NCBI RefSeq assembly: GCF_001907235.1
Contig: NZ_MQVS01000006.1
Coordinates: 107,224 to 171,223 of the forward strand
DNA: 64,000 nucleotides
Direction: 5' to 3'
DNA from: Buchananella hordeovulneris
GTDB taxonomy: Bacteria; Actinomycetota; Actinomycetes; Actinomycetales; Actinomycetaceae
Shown here: piece after piece, positions 18,865 to 26,347 of the stretch
How the letters are laid out: every line of letters starts with the position of its first letter
Numbering within the stretch: position 1 is the stretch's first letter
Notes under the pieces: generated by a model
Databases searched by the model: none
Told to the model about the DNA's origin: nothing
What the model saw: the letters and a program-made list of their open reading frames with translations, nothing else
Position numbers and translations under genes: made by a program

Positions 18865-19890
18865 ATGAACACTGCCGCCTCCCGCCCGGTTCGTTTCTCG
18901 CGCGCCCAGGCCCTGCTGGCCGCCTGTTGCGCCGCAGCGCTGCTGGTACCGCTCGGTGGCTGCGGTGTCCGCTTGGCGGCTCCCCCCACCACCATCCCCA
19001 CCCTCTCCCCCCAGGCACAGTTACGCGATGAGCTGTCGCGGCGCGAGGCCGCGATCAGTAAGGGAGCGCTGGCGCTGATCGCCCCGGCCAGCACCGCCAC
19101 GCCCGCCCCTTCCTCCGCCGTCGGGGCGTCGGACACGGAGCTCACCCGTCTAGCTTCCCGCTCCCAGGATCGCTTGACAGCGTTGGGGGGCGTGTGGACA
19201 CCGTGGCCGCAGGGGGCGCCCCCGGGGGCCGATGCGGGCCCCGCCCCGCGCCCCCTGCCCGCCGACCAGTCCGCGCTGCTGGCCGAACTGGAGTTGGCGG
19301 TCAAGGCGGCCCAGGTGGCCACCGCCCAGGAAGCGGATCCAGCGCTGACTCAGCTATACGCCTCTCTGTACGTTTCCTATTCCCTCGACGCCGATGCCCT
19401 GGCCACGGCCCTGCAACAGCCCCGCGCCGCCCAGGGGCCCGAGGGGGTCAGCGCCCCGGCGGCACCCAGCGCCGCAGCCCCAGGCAGCGAGTCGACGACG
19501 ACCCCCGTCGTGCTGTCCGCCACGGCCACCGACGCCCTCTTCCAGCTGCAGTGGTACACCGAAAACGCCGCCATGCGGGCCGACGAGGACGAGCAGCAGC
19601 GGCTACTGGCTGCGGCCGCCGACACCCGCACCCAGCTGACTGACTCGCTGCGCGGTGGCGGCCCTGGCCCGCGGACCCTCAGTTTCCCCTTCGATTCCTC
19701 CTCCTCTGACCAGCAGTGGGTGCAGCAGGCCGCGGTGACGGCCACCGACGCCCTGTTGGCCGACCTCGTGGCCAGTCCAGCTGGCTCCCCCGCCCGGCAA
19801 GCCCTCCTGGCCCGGCTCCTGCACACCGCCCGGACAGCCCGCGACTTTGGCATTTCCCCCACTGAGCTGCTGCCGCTGTCCCCCCTCTAG
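18865..19890 (+). CDS. Putative lipoprotein divergent from rimP (DUF4439-like?)
   Basis: 341 residues. A lipoprotein signal peptide is clear: basic start, hydrophobic core LLAACCAAALLVP and lipobox LGGC, then GVRLAAPPTT. The mature part is Ala/Pro/Ser/Thr-rich and predicted helical. Position and helical content recall the DUF4439 (ferritin-like) proteins found next to rimP in actinobacteria, but I cannot see clear metal ligands. The start is the ATG at 18865; a GTG at 18847 is possible. The function is unknown. Confidence 0.8.
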   Translation: MNTAASRPVRFSRAQALLAACCAAALLVPLGGCGVRLAAPPTTIPTLSPQAQLRDELSRREAAISKGALALIAPASTATPAPSSAVGASDTELTRLASRSQDRLTALGGVWTPWPQGAPPGADAGPAPRPLPADQSALLAELELAVKAAQVATAQEADPALTQLYASLYVSYSLDADALATALQQPRAAQGPEGVSAPAAPSAAAPGSESTTTPVVLSATATDALFQLQWYTENAAMRADEDEQQRLLAAAADTRTQLTDSLRGGGPGPRTLSFPFDSSSSDQQWVQQAAVTATDALLADLVASPAGSPARQALLARLLHTARTARDFGISPTELLPLSPL

Positions 19891-19953
19891 GCTGCCAGGC
19901 CGGCAGCAACTGCCCGCCACGGTCGGCGGCAATGGCCCCATATACTCGCCCCC

Positions 19954-21129
19954 ATGTCTCCGTGGATTTGGTCAGGGCAAACGGCGATTCTCCTCGGAGG
20001 CGCCTCGTTTGCGGTGTTGTGGATTCCGATGTTGGTGGCCCAATACCGCCGCTGGGGCTCCTGGAACCTGGCCCGTCTGGCGGGCTCGCTAGCGATATCG
20101 CTCTATGGTGCGGCCCTCGTCAGCTACACGCTCCTGCCCCTGCCCGACCCACAGACCCTGCAGTGCCGGGCGGGCAGCCGCGACCCCCAGCTAACACCGC
20201 TGCGGTTCGTCAGCGACATCTCGGCCGAGTACGCCGGACACGGCTCACTGCGCGGCCTGTTGACGAGTTTTACCTTCCTGCAGGTGGCGTTCAATGTGCT
20301 GCTCTTCGTGCCGTGGGGGATCATCCTGCGGCGACACCTGCGCCGTGGCTTCATCTTCACGGTGGCCACCGGGTTCCTTGCCAGCCTGCTGATCGAAACG
20401 ACGCAGGGCACCGGCATGTGGGGGCTCTACCCGTGCGCTTACCGGCTGGCTGACGTTGACGACTTGCTCACCAACACGGCGGGGGCGCTGCTTGGGGCTT
20501 TGGTCGCGCCTTTGGTGCTGTGGTGGATGCCCGATGCGCGGGCCCTGTCCGCCAAGCGCCTGCAACCGCGGCCGGTGACGAACGTGCGCCGCTGGACGGG
20601 CCAACTCATCGACCTGGCGCTCTACTTGTTCGTGGCATCGTTGCTGCACACGGGCGTGGCGGTCGGCGCCACGCTGCTGGGCTTCTCCCCGGTCAGTGAT
20701 CGCGCCTGGCAACTGCACACGGTGGCAGAGGTCGTCACCTGGCTGTTGGTTTTCGTCGTGCCCGCCTGGAGCCACCTGGGGGCCTCTTTCGGGCAGGCCG
20801 CGGTGTGGCTCACGCCCATGTGGCGTGCCGCCGACGGCGCGCTCGGCCACGGGCGGCGGTGGCGGCGGCTGGCGCGGGCGAGCGTGGTGAGCCTGCCCAC
20901 CCTGGCCACCTCCGTCACGTTGCTGTGGCACTCACTCCCCACACTTGAGCTCGTCTCACTGGCACTGCCGCTGTTGGCGGTGCTACTGGTGCCGTGCTCG
21001 CGCACGAAACGCAGCCTGTCCGGTTGGGTGACGCGCGCCGAGTTTGTCGACATTCGTACGCTGACCGGCGACGCCGCCGTCCACCGAGACAAGGGCGGCT
21101 TCCGGCGGCCCGCCCCGGTGGGTGAGTGA
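19954..21129 (+). CDS. VanZ-RDD fusion membrane protein
   Basis: 391 residues with about 8 membrane segments. Residues 1-190 look like a VanZ domain (LVSYTLLPLPDP, FNVLLFVPWGIILR, ASLLIETTQ, RLADVDDLLTNTAGALLG). The second half begins RRWTGQLIDLALYLFVASLL, which resembles an RDD domain. VanZ-like proteins are linked to teicoplanin resistance and envelope processes, but most are uncharacterised. The ATG at 19954 has no strong Shine-Dalgarno sequence. It may be cotranscribed with the GNAT gene, which starts 80 bp later. Confidence 0.85.
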   Translation: MSPWIWSGQTAILLGGASFAVLWIPMLVAQYRRWGSWNLARLAGSLAISLYGAALVSYTLLPLPDPQTLQCRAGSRDPQLTPLRFVSDISAEYAGHGSLRGLLTSFTFLQVAFNVLLFVPWGIILRRHLRRGFIFTVATGFLASLLIETTQGTGMWGLYPCAYRLADVDDLLTNTAGALLGALVAPLVLWWMPDARALSAKRLQPRPVTNVRRWTGQLIDLALYLFVASLLHTGVAVGATLLGFSPVSDRAWQLHTVAEVVTWLLVFVVPAWSHLGASFGQAAVWLTPMWRAADGALGHGRRWRRLARASVVSLPTLATSVTLLWHSLPTLELVSLALPLLAVLLVPCSRTKRSLSGWVTRAEFVDIRTLTGDAAVHRDKGGFRRPAPVGE

Positions 21130-21209
21130 CTGACGGCCCGGCGGGGTGCGGCCGGGCAGGGCCCGGGGTGCCGGTTGCCAACACCCGAACGCAGGAGAAC
21201 ACTAGCGTC

Positions 21210-21698
21210 ATGCCAGAGCAGAAGATCGTCGCCCACCGCCAACTCGCCGACAGCTGGGACCCGCCCACGGACTGGGTCGTCACCACCCTGGCTGAGCGGG
21301 GGCAGGACGCTTTCGTGCGGCTGCTACTGCGCGCCAGCCTCGGCGATCCGCACCACACGAGCACCCGCGAATCGGCGCAGGATGACTTTCAGGAGCTGAT
21401 CTCCGCGGCGGGAACGGCCTTCGACGCGACCGCCTGGTTCACGGTGGCGGACCAGCAGGGCGACTTCGGCGTCGTCCTGCCACAGCTCTTCCCCGACGAC
21501 CCGACGACGGGCACCCTCTTCTACCTCGCCGTGGTTCCCGAGCGACGCGGGCAGGGGCGCGGGCGACAGCTGCACAGTTTCGGCCTCGGGCAGCTCGCCC
21601 GGCGCGGCGCCACGCACTACGTCGGCTCCGCCGACCCCGCCAACGCCCCTATGCTGGCGATCTTCCGCGCCAACGGTTGCCAACTGGACCCGACGTGA
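21210..21698 (+). CDS. GNAT family N-acetyltransferase
   Basis: 162 residues. The acetyl-CoA-binding core is visible as TLFYLAVVPERRGQGRGRQLHSFG (motif A pattern R/Q-x-x-G-x-G/R), preceded by strand ATAWFTVADQQGDFGVV and followed by ADPANAPMLAIFRANGC. GNAT enzymes transfer acetyl groups to small molecules or proteins; the substrate is not predictable. The ATG at 21210 gives MPEQKIVAHRQ; upstream in-frame starts to 21126 exist but overlap the previous gene's end. Its stop overlaps the next gene's GTG (GTGA). Confidence 0.85.
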   Translation: MPEQKIVAHRQLADSWDPPTDWVVTTLAERGQDAFVRLLLRASLGDPHHTSTRESAQDDFQELISAAGTAFDATAWFTVADQQGDFGVVLPQLFPDDPTTGTLFYLAVVPERRGQGRGRQLHSFGLGQLARRGATHYVGSADPANAPMLAIFRANGCQLDPT

Positions 21699-22069
21699 GC
21701 GGGCAGATCGAGCCGAGCTTCGTGCCCCTCAGCCCACAGGTGCGGGAGCTGCTGGAGCAAATACTCGGCGCGGGCACGGACCATGGCGCCCCGCAGTTGC
21801 GGGCCCAGCTGGCCCTGACCCAGGAGGCGCGCAGCCAGCACGGCTGGATCGATTTCCGTGTTCGCGCCGACGCGCCCCGGATCTGCGGACCGAACTACGA
21901 TTTCCCTGTCGCCCTCGCTGGCGACGACGCGGGGGCACCCGTGTGGGTGGTGTTGTGGATCCGCAACGGACTCCTGGCAGAACTGGAAGTACTGCGGGAG
22001 GGCCTGCTGTGGCCGGAAGGCCTCGCACGCCTTGCCGAGCTGGAGTTACAGCCCAAGCAGTGGGATTAG
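21695..22069 (+). CDS. Small protein coupled to the GNAT gene
   Basis: 124 residues. The GTG at 21695 overlaps the GNAT stop by 4 bp, so translation is coupled. The C-terminal half (PVWVVLWIRNGLLAELEVLREG) resembles small uncharacterised actinobacterial proteins with a V-x-L-x-V-x-x-G-x-L-x-x-L-E pattern, but without their usual cysteines. There is no signal peptide. The function is unknown. Confidence 0.75.
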   Translation: MSGQIEPSFVPLSPQVRELLEQILGAGTDHGAPQLRAQLALTQEARSQHGWIDFRVRADAPRICGPNYDFPVALAGDDAGAPVWVVLWIRNGLLAELEVLREGLLWPEGLARLAELELQPKQWD

Positions 22070-22143
22070 CGGCGTCTTTGGGGCTGCCCCCTGCACCAGC
22101 CATTCACGACTCGCGAGGAGTTGCTGCCCGATGACGGGGCAAC

Positions 22144-22260
22144 CACCACGCCCTTAAGTCACCATCATGCGCTTAAGGCACCATCATGCCCTTAAAACAC
22201 TGAAATAAGGACATGACGGTGCACTAAAGGCATGACGGTGCGCTAAGGACATGACGGTGG
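22144..22260. repeat. Array of five to six degenerate 17-bp units in two opposing orientations
   Basis: Units reading CACCATCATGCSCTTAA occur at 22160-22177 and 22179-22195, and a shortened one at 22144-22157. The same unit in the opposite orientation, TAAGGACATGACGGTGC, occurs at about 22206-22222, 22224-22241 and 22243-22260. Units recur about every 19 bp within each half. The two halves form a large imperfect inverted repeat with a centre near 22200. It may be a binding-site cluster, a decayed mobile-element end, or a structured RNA. Confidence 0.7.
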
Positions 22261-22366
22261 AGCTACGGAGATGGCGGGAGCGGGAACAGCGGGGGTTAGT
22301 GGCCGGACGCTAAACATCCCCTGCGACACATTCAGTCCGGCCCCACATTCCCCCTCCGCACAGCAA

Positions 22367-22396
22367 AGCGGCCCGGAGAAACATCTCCGGGCCGCT
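22367..22396 (-). terminator. Terminator after the tRNA pair
   Basis: There is a perfect 13-bp stem (22367-22379 with 22384-22396) with a 4-nt loop, stem AGCGGCCCGGAGA. It lies 6 bp beyond the 3' end of tRNA-Glu. Only a short T-run follows. Confidence 0.75.
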
Positions 22397-22401
22397 CTTT
22401 G

Positions 22402-22474
22402 CAGCCCCGACCGGATTCGAACCGGCGCCGCCGCCGTGAGAGGGCGGTGTCCTAGGCCGCTAGACGACGGGGCC
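22402..22474 (-). tRNA. tRNA-Glu (CTC)
   Basis: 73 nt cloverleaf. The acceptor stem GGCCCCG pairs with CGGGGCT. The anticodon loop is within CCCTCTCACGG, giving CTC. The T arm reads GGTTCGAATCC. CCA is not encoded. It is downstream of tRNA-Gln and gltX on the same strand. Confidence 0.95.
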
Positions 22475-22495
22475 ACGCGACGCTGAGCGCCGCAG

Positions 22496-22567
22496 CTGGG
22501 GTACCAGGACTCGAACCTAGACTAAATGAACCAGAATCACTCGTGCTGCCAATTACACCATACCCCA
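22496..22567 (-). tRNA. tRNA-Gln (CTG)
   Basis: 72 nt cloverleaf. The acceptor stem TGGGGTA pairs with TACCCCA. The anticodon loop is TTCTGGT (CTG). The T arm reads GGTTCGAGTCC. It lies between gltX and tRNA-Glu. In organisms without GlnRS, this tRNA is first charged with Glu by GltX, which makes the cluster functionally coherent. Confidence 0.95.
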
Positions 22568-22695
22568 TTGGCTTCGGCTCCAAGAATTGCTTCCTGGCGC
22601 CGAGGAAGAACGTTACACGACATCGCGCCCGAGGGCCAATCGAGCAGGTGCGATCCGCGCCACGTTCCTGCCTGTGCGCCCGCACGCGCAGATTG

Positions 22696-24192
22696 TCAGT
22701 CCAGCTGCGCCGCCAGGTGCCGCAGGCGCACCAGACATTCGGCGCGGCCGAGGATCTCCATCGACTCAAAGAGCGGGGGCGAGACTTGCCGACCGGTGAT
22801 CGCTACCCGCAAAGGCGCGAAGGCGAACTTTGGTTTGTGTCCGAGCCCGTCCACGAGCGCTGCCCGCAGGGTGGCTTCCAACGCGGCAGCCGAGAAATCT
22901 GTCTGCTCCGCCAGGGCCGCCAGGGAAGCATCCAGCACCTGACGCGCCTCGGGCCGCAACTTGGCGAGCGCCTGCGGGTCGTAGGCCACCGGCCCGGTGG
23001 CGAAAAGGAAGCCGACCATGCCTGGCACTTCGCCCAGGAGCTGCACGCGGGACTGCACGAGCGGGGCGATGGCGGTCAGCACTTCCTGCTCGCGCGCGGT
23101 CAGCTGGTCGAACTGCTGCCCCGCTACCAGGCCCGCCGCCTGCAGGTAGGGCACCGTGCGGTCCCGGAAGTCGGACTCGGCCAGCAAACGCAGCTGCTCG
23201 GCGTTGATGGCGATGGCCTTCTTCGGATCGAAACGGGCCGGGTTCGGGTTGACGTCGTGAATGTCGAATTTCTCGATCATCTCGGCCATGGAGAAGACGT
23301 CACGGTCCGGGGCGATGGACCACCCCAGGAGCGCCAAGTAGTTGGTGAGTCCCTCCGGAATCATGCCGCGTTCCCGGTGCAGCAGCAGGTTCGATTCGGG
23401 GTCCCGCTTGGAGAGCTTCTTGTTTCCCTCCCCCATCACGTACGGCAGGTGCCCGAACTCGGGGACGGCCGCAGAGATGCCGAGCTCCACCAACGCCCGG
23501 TGCAGCACCAACTGGCGGGGAGTCGAGGAGAGCAGGTCCTCGCCGCGCAGCACGTGCGTGATCCCCATCAGCGCGTCGTCCACTGGGTTGACCAGCGTGT
23601 ACAACGGCGCGCCCCCGACCCGCACAATGACGTAGTCCGGGACGCTGCCCGCCTTGAAAGTGATCTCCCCGCGCACCAGGTCGGTGAACGTCAGGTCTTC
23701 GTCTGGCATCCGGATGCGCAGCACCGGCTGACGGCCCTGCGCCAGGTACTCAGCCTTCTGCTCCGCGGTCAGGTCCCGGTCGAATCCGTCGTAGCCGAGC
23801 TTCGGGTCGCGGCCTGCCGCCCGGTGCCGCGCCTCGACTTCCTCCGGGGTGGAGAACGACTCGTAGGCGTAACCGGCGGCGAGCAGTTGGGCGGCCACCT
23901 CGGCGTACAGCTCCATCCGCTGGGACTGCCGGTAGGGGGCGTGCGGGCCACCTACCCCAACGCCTTCGTCCCAGTCCAGCCCCAGCCACCGCAGCGAATC
24001 CAGGATCGCCTCGAAGCTTTCCTCGCTATCGCGGGCGGCGTCAGTGTCTTCGATGCGGAAGACGAAGGTGCCACCGGTGTGCCGGGCGTAGGCCCAGTTG
24101 AACAGGCAGGTACGCACCATTCCCACGTGCGGGGTGCCGGTGGGCGAGGGACAGAAACGAACACGAATCGGTTTTGCAGGCGAAGTAGTCAT
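22696..24192 (-). CDS. gltX: Glutamyl-tRNA synthetase
   Basis: 498 residues, class I synthetase. The HIGH-like motif is [12 protein letters not shown] near the N-terminus and the second signature is KLSKR in [29 protein letters not shown] is also typical. Actinobacteria generally lack GlnRS and use GltX plus GatCAB, so this enzyme is likely non-discriminating (inference). The two tRNA genes it would serve follow within 300 bp on the same strand. The ATG at 24192 starts the family N-terminus. Confidence 0.97.
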   Translation of the reverse strand: MTTSPAKPIRVRFCPSPTGTPHVGMVRTCLFNWAYARHTGGTFVFRIEDTDAARDSEESFEAILDSLRWLGLDWDEGVGVGGPHAPYRQSQRMELYAEVAAQLLAAGYAYESFSTPEEVEARHRAAGRDPKLGYDGFDRDLTAEQKAEYLAQGRQPVLRIRMPDEDLTFTDLVRGEITFKAGSVPDYVIVRVGGAPLYTLVNPVDDALMGITHVLRGEDLLSSTPRQLVLHRALVELGISAAVPEFGHLPYVMGEGNKKLSKRDPESNLLLHRERGMIPEGLTNYLALLGWSIAPDRDVFSMAEMIEKFDIHDVNPNPARFDPKKAIAINAEQLRLLAESDFRDRTVPYLQAAGLVAGQQFDQLTAREQEVLTAIAPLVQSRVQLLGEVPGMVGFLFATGPVAYDPQALAKLRPEARQVLDASLAALAEQTDFSAAALEATLRAALVDGLGHKPKFAFAPLRVAITGRQVSPPLFESMEILGRAECLVRLRHLAAQLD

Positions 24193-24298
24193 GGTGGCAC
24201 CAGTCTAGGCGCGGGGGCAGGCCACCCTCGGCTTCTACCGGGGTGGTGCAGCCAACATTGGCTTTAGGCTGGGGGCCTCACCTCAGCGAAGGAGCAGC

Positions 24299-25468
24299 AT
24301 GGGATTCGACGACGTTTCAATCGACCAACGGCGGGCCGACGCCTCCCTCAAGTGGTCCCGGCATCCGCAGGCCCTCGGCGCGTGGGTGGCGGAGATGGAC
24401 TTCCCGACGCCTGACGTCGTGCGGCAAGCAGTTACGCAGCAATTGGCGGCCTCGCACCTGGGCTACCCCACGCCTGCTGACAAGGCGGCCCTCGTGGCCG
24501 CCACCGTGGAACACTTGGCGACGCAGCACGCCTGGCAGGTGGCGCCCGAGGCGGTGTTCGTGACCCCGGATGTGCTGAGTTTGTTTACGCTGACCATCGC
24601 CCAGCTGACGCGGCCGGGCAGTGCCGTGGTCGTCCCGACGCCCGCCTACTTCCCCTTCCTCACTTTGCCCGCGCTGCACGGCCGCGAGGTCATCGAGGTG
24701 CCGAGCGCCGCCGATGCCGCGGGGCGCTACCGGCTGGATCTGGCGGGCATTGAGGCGGCGCTGGCGGCCGGGGCGGGCTTGGTGGTGCTGTGCAACCCGT
24801 GGAACCCGGTGGCGCGCGTGCTGGAGCGTGCCGAACTGTCGGCCCTGGCGGACCTGGTCAACCGCTACGACGCGCTCGTCTTCGCCGATGAGATACACGC
24901 CCCGCTGGTCCTCCCCCACGCCCCGCGGCATGTGCCGTACGCGAGCCTGCCGACCGCCGCCCCCCACACCATCGCCGCCTACTCGGCTACTAAGGCCTGG
25001 AACATGCCTGCCCTCAAATGCGCCCAGGGGGTGGTGGTGGATGCTCAGCTGCGCGCCCGCCTGCTGCCCTGGCAGGATCCGTTGGCGGCCCTGCACAGCC
25101 CGCTGGGGGCCAGCGCCACCGTGGCGGCCTATCGGCACGCCCAGCCCTGGCTGACCGAGCTAACCAGTTACCTGGCGCGCGGGGCGGACATTTGGCAGCA
25201 GACGCTCGCCGACCACCCATTGATGCGCCCCGTCTCCCTGGAGGGCACCTACTTGGCTTGGTTGGATTGCCGCGCGCTAGCTGACCGTCTGCCCGCCGCG
25301 ACCAGCGTGCAGGACTTCTTCCTGCACCAGGCGGGCGTGGACGTGATAGACGGCCGGGCGTGCGGGCGAGACTTCGGGCCGTACGTGCGGGTCAACCTGG
25401 CCACCTCCCACGCGCTGGTGACCCAAATGGCCGACCGCCTGCGCGCCGCCGTAGACAGCCTCCAGTGA
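24299..25468 (+). CDS. PLP aminotransferase, MalY/PatB (cystathionine beta-lyase) family
   Basis: 389 residues, fold type I. PLP-site residues are clear: NPWNP (166-170), ADEIH (D197) and the Schiff-base Lys232 in SATKAWNMP. The N-terminus (WVAEMDFPTPDVV, LGYPTP) is that of MalY/PatB C-S lyases, which cleave cystathionine to homocysteine, ammonia and pyruvate. The exact substrate is not certain. GAAGGAG stands 3 nt before the ATG. It is divergent from gltX and convergent with the FAH-fold gene. Confidence 0.9.
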   Translation: MGFDDVSIDQRRADASLKWSRHPQALGAWVAEMDFPTPDVVRQAVTQQLAASHLGYPTPADKAALVAATVEHLATQHAWQVAPEAVFVTPDVLSLFTLTIAQLTRPGSAVVVPTPAYFPFLTLPALHGREVIEVPSAADAAGRYRLDLAGIEAALAAGAGLVVLCNPWNPVARVLERAELSALADLVNRYDALVFADEIHAPLVLPHAPRHVPYASLPTAAPHTIAAYSATKAWNMPALKCAQGVVVDAQLRARLLPWQDPLAALHSPLGASATVAAYRHAQPWLTELTSYLARGADIWQQTLADHPLMRPVSLEGTYLAWLDCRALADRLPAATSVQDFFLHQAGVDVIDGRACGRDFGPYVRVNLATSHALVTQMADRLRAAVDSLQ

Positions 25469-25477
25469 CAACGGGAT

Positions 25478-25511
25478 GGGTGGGGCCGGCAAGCTGCGGG
25501 CCGCCCCACCC
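25478..25511. terminator. Hairpin between convergent genes
   Basis: GGGTGGGG at 25478-25485 pairs with CCCCACCC at 25504-25511, with an 18-nt interior that can pair partly. It fills most of the 47 bp between the aminotransferase and FAH-fold stops and may end both. Confidence 0.45.
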
Positions 25512-25515
25512 GTGG

Positions 25516-26286
25516 TTAGCGTTGGACGACGGGGTTGGCCAGGCTGCCGACCCCAGCCACCTCCACCTCTACTCGCTGGCCGGGGCGGGCCACGGCCTGC
25601 CCCACCGGGGTGCCGGTGAGGATGACATCGCCGGGTAGCAGCGTCATGCAACCGGTGAGGTATTCGATCAGCTCGGGGATCTTATTCACCATGTCGGCCG
25701 TCGTGCCCTCTTGCCAGACCTGCCCGTCGACCCGGGCGCGCACCGTCAGGTTGGTTAGGTCGAGGTCGCTGCCCACCACTAACCACGGCCCGAGCGGGCA
25801 GGCGGTGTCGAAGCCCTTGGCGGCCGCGTGCGGGCCAACGGCGGTGTGGGGGTCGCGGGCGGAGATGTCGTTTGCCACGGTGTAGCCGAGGATGACGGTT
25901 TCGGCTTCGGCAGCCGAGACGTTTTTGGCCAGGGTTTTGATGACGACGGCGAGCTCGGCCTCAATGTGTACTTCGTCAGCCCACGGGGGTACCACCACGG
26001 GGGTATCTGGACCGATGACGCTGGTGTTGGGTTTGAAGAAACACGTGGGGTGGGAAGCGGGGTCCTGCCGCTGACCGGCGGGGCGATAGTTGTCGGCCAC
26101 CCCAATTACTTTGCTGCGTGGGATAACGGGGCTCAGAAGCCGAACCTCGTCGAGAGCTGCTATCTGGCCGGTGGGTTTGGTGCCCCCGAACAGGGGGTCC
26201 CCGTCGAGCACTACCAGACGTTCCGAACCATCTTCTAGTACGCCGTAGGTGGGACGATCGTGCAGGGTAAAGCGGGCGATTCTCAT
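25516..26286 (-). CDS. Fumarylacetoacetate hydrolase-fold protein
   Basis: 256 residues. The FAH fold is shown by the metal-binding acidic set in VHIEAELAVVI, the GYTVANDISARD motif, the FDTACPLGPWLV segment, and C-terminal LLPGDVILTGTPVG. Family members include oxaloacetate decarboxylase/acylpyruvase and 2-hydroxyhepta-dienedioate isomerase; the substrate is open. The start at 26286 (MRIARFTLHDRP) is supported by a leaderless promoter geometry; a longer frame to 26358 overlaps the divergent gene. Confidence 0.9.
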   Translation of the reverse strand: MRIARFTLHDRPTYGVLEDGSERLVVLDGDPLFGGTKPTGQIAALDEVRLLSPVIPRSKVIGVADNYRPAGQRQDPASHPTCFFKPNTSVIGPDTPVVVPPWADEVHIEAELAVVIKTLAKNVSAAEAETVILGYTVANDISARDPHTAVGPHAAAKGFDTACPLGPWLVVGSDLDLTNLTVRARVDGQVWQEGTTADMVNKIPELIEYLTGCMTLLPGDVILTGTPVGQAVARPGQRVEVEVAGVGSLANPVVQR

Positions 26287-26292
26287 GCTGTG

Positions 26293-26298
26293 AGAATA
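26293..26298 (-). promoter_or_regulatory. Probable -10 element of a leaderless transcript (FAH-fold gene)
   Basis: On the minus strand TATTCT lies exactly 6 nt before the ATG at 26286, and there is no Shine-Dalgarno sequence. This is the standard TAnnnT-N6-start layout of leaderless actinobacterial genes. Confidence 0.5.
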
Positions 26299-26347
26299 GG
26301 CCCATTCCTTCTGATGGTGGATGGAGGCCCGTTCGCGGCGCGTCACA

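Larger units (their letters stand above)
22070..22401. other. Intergenic region without genes, holding a repeat array and a tRNA terminator
   Basis: 332 bp between the small protein gene and tRNA-Glu. It contains the inverted-repeat array (22144-22260) and the hairpin at 22367-22396. The stretch 22261-22366 has no gene I can support. Open frames here are short and without Shine-Dalgarno sequences. Confidence 0.7.

Noticed and set aside
22144..22260. CRISPR array
   Set aside because: Units are 17 bp, degenerate, and change orientation; spacers would be about 2 bp; no cas genes nearby.
24193..24298. T-box upstream of gltX
   Set aside because: No AGGGUGGNACCGCG-like element; the gap is short and divergent.
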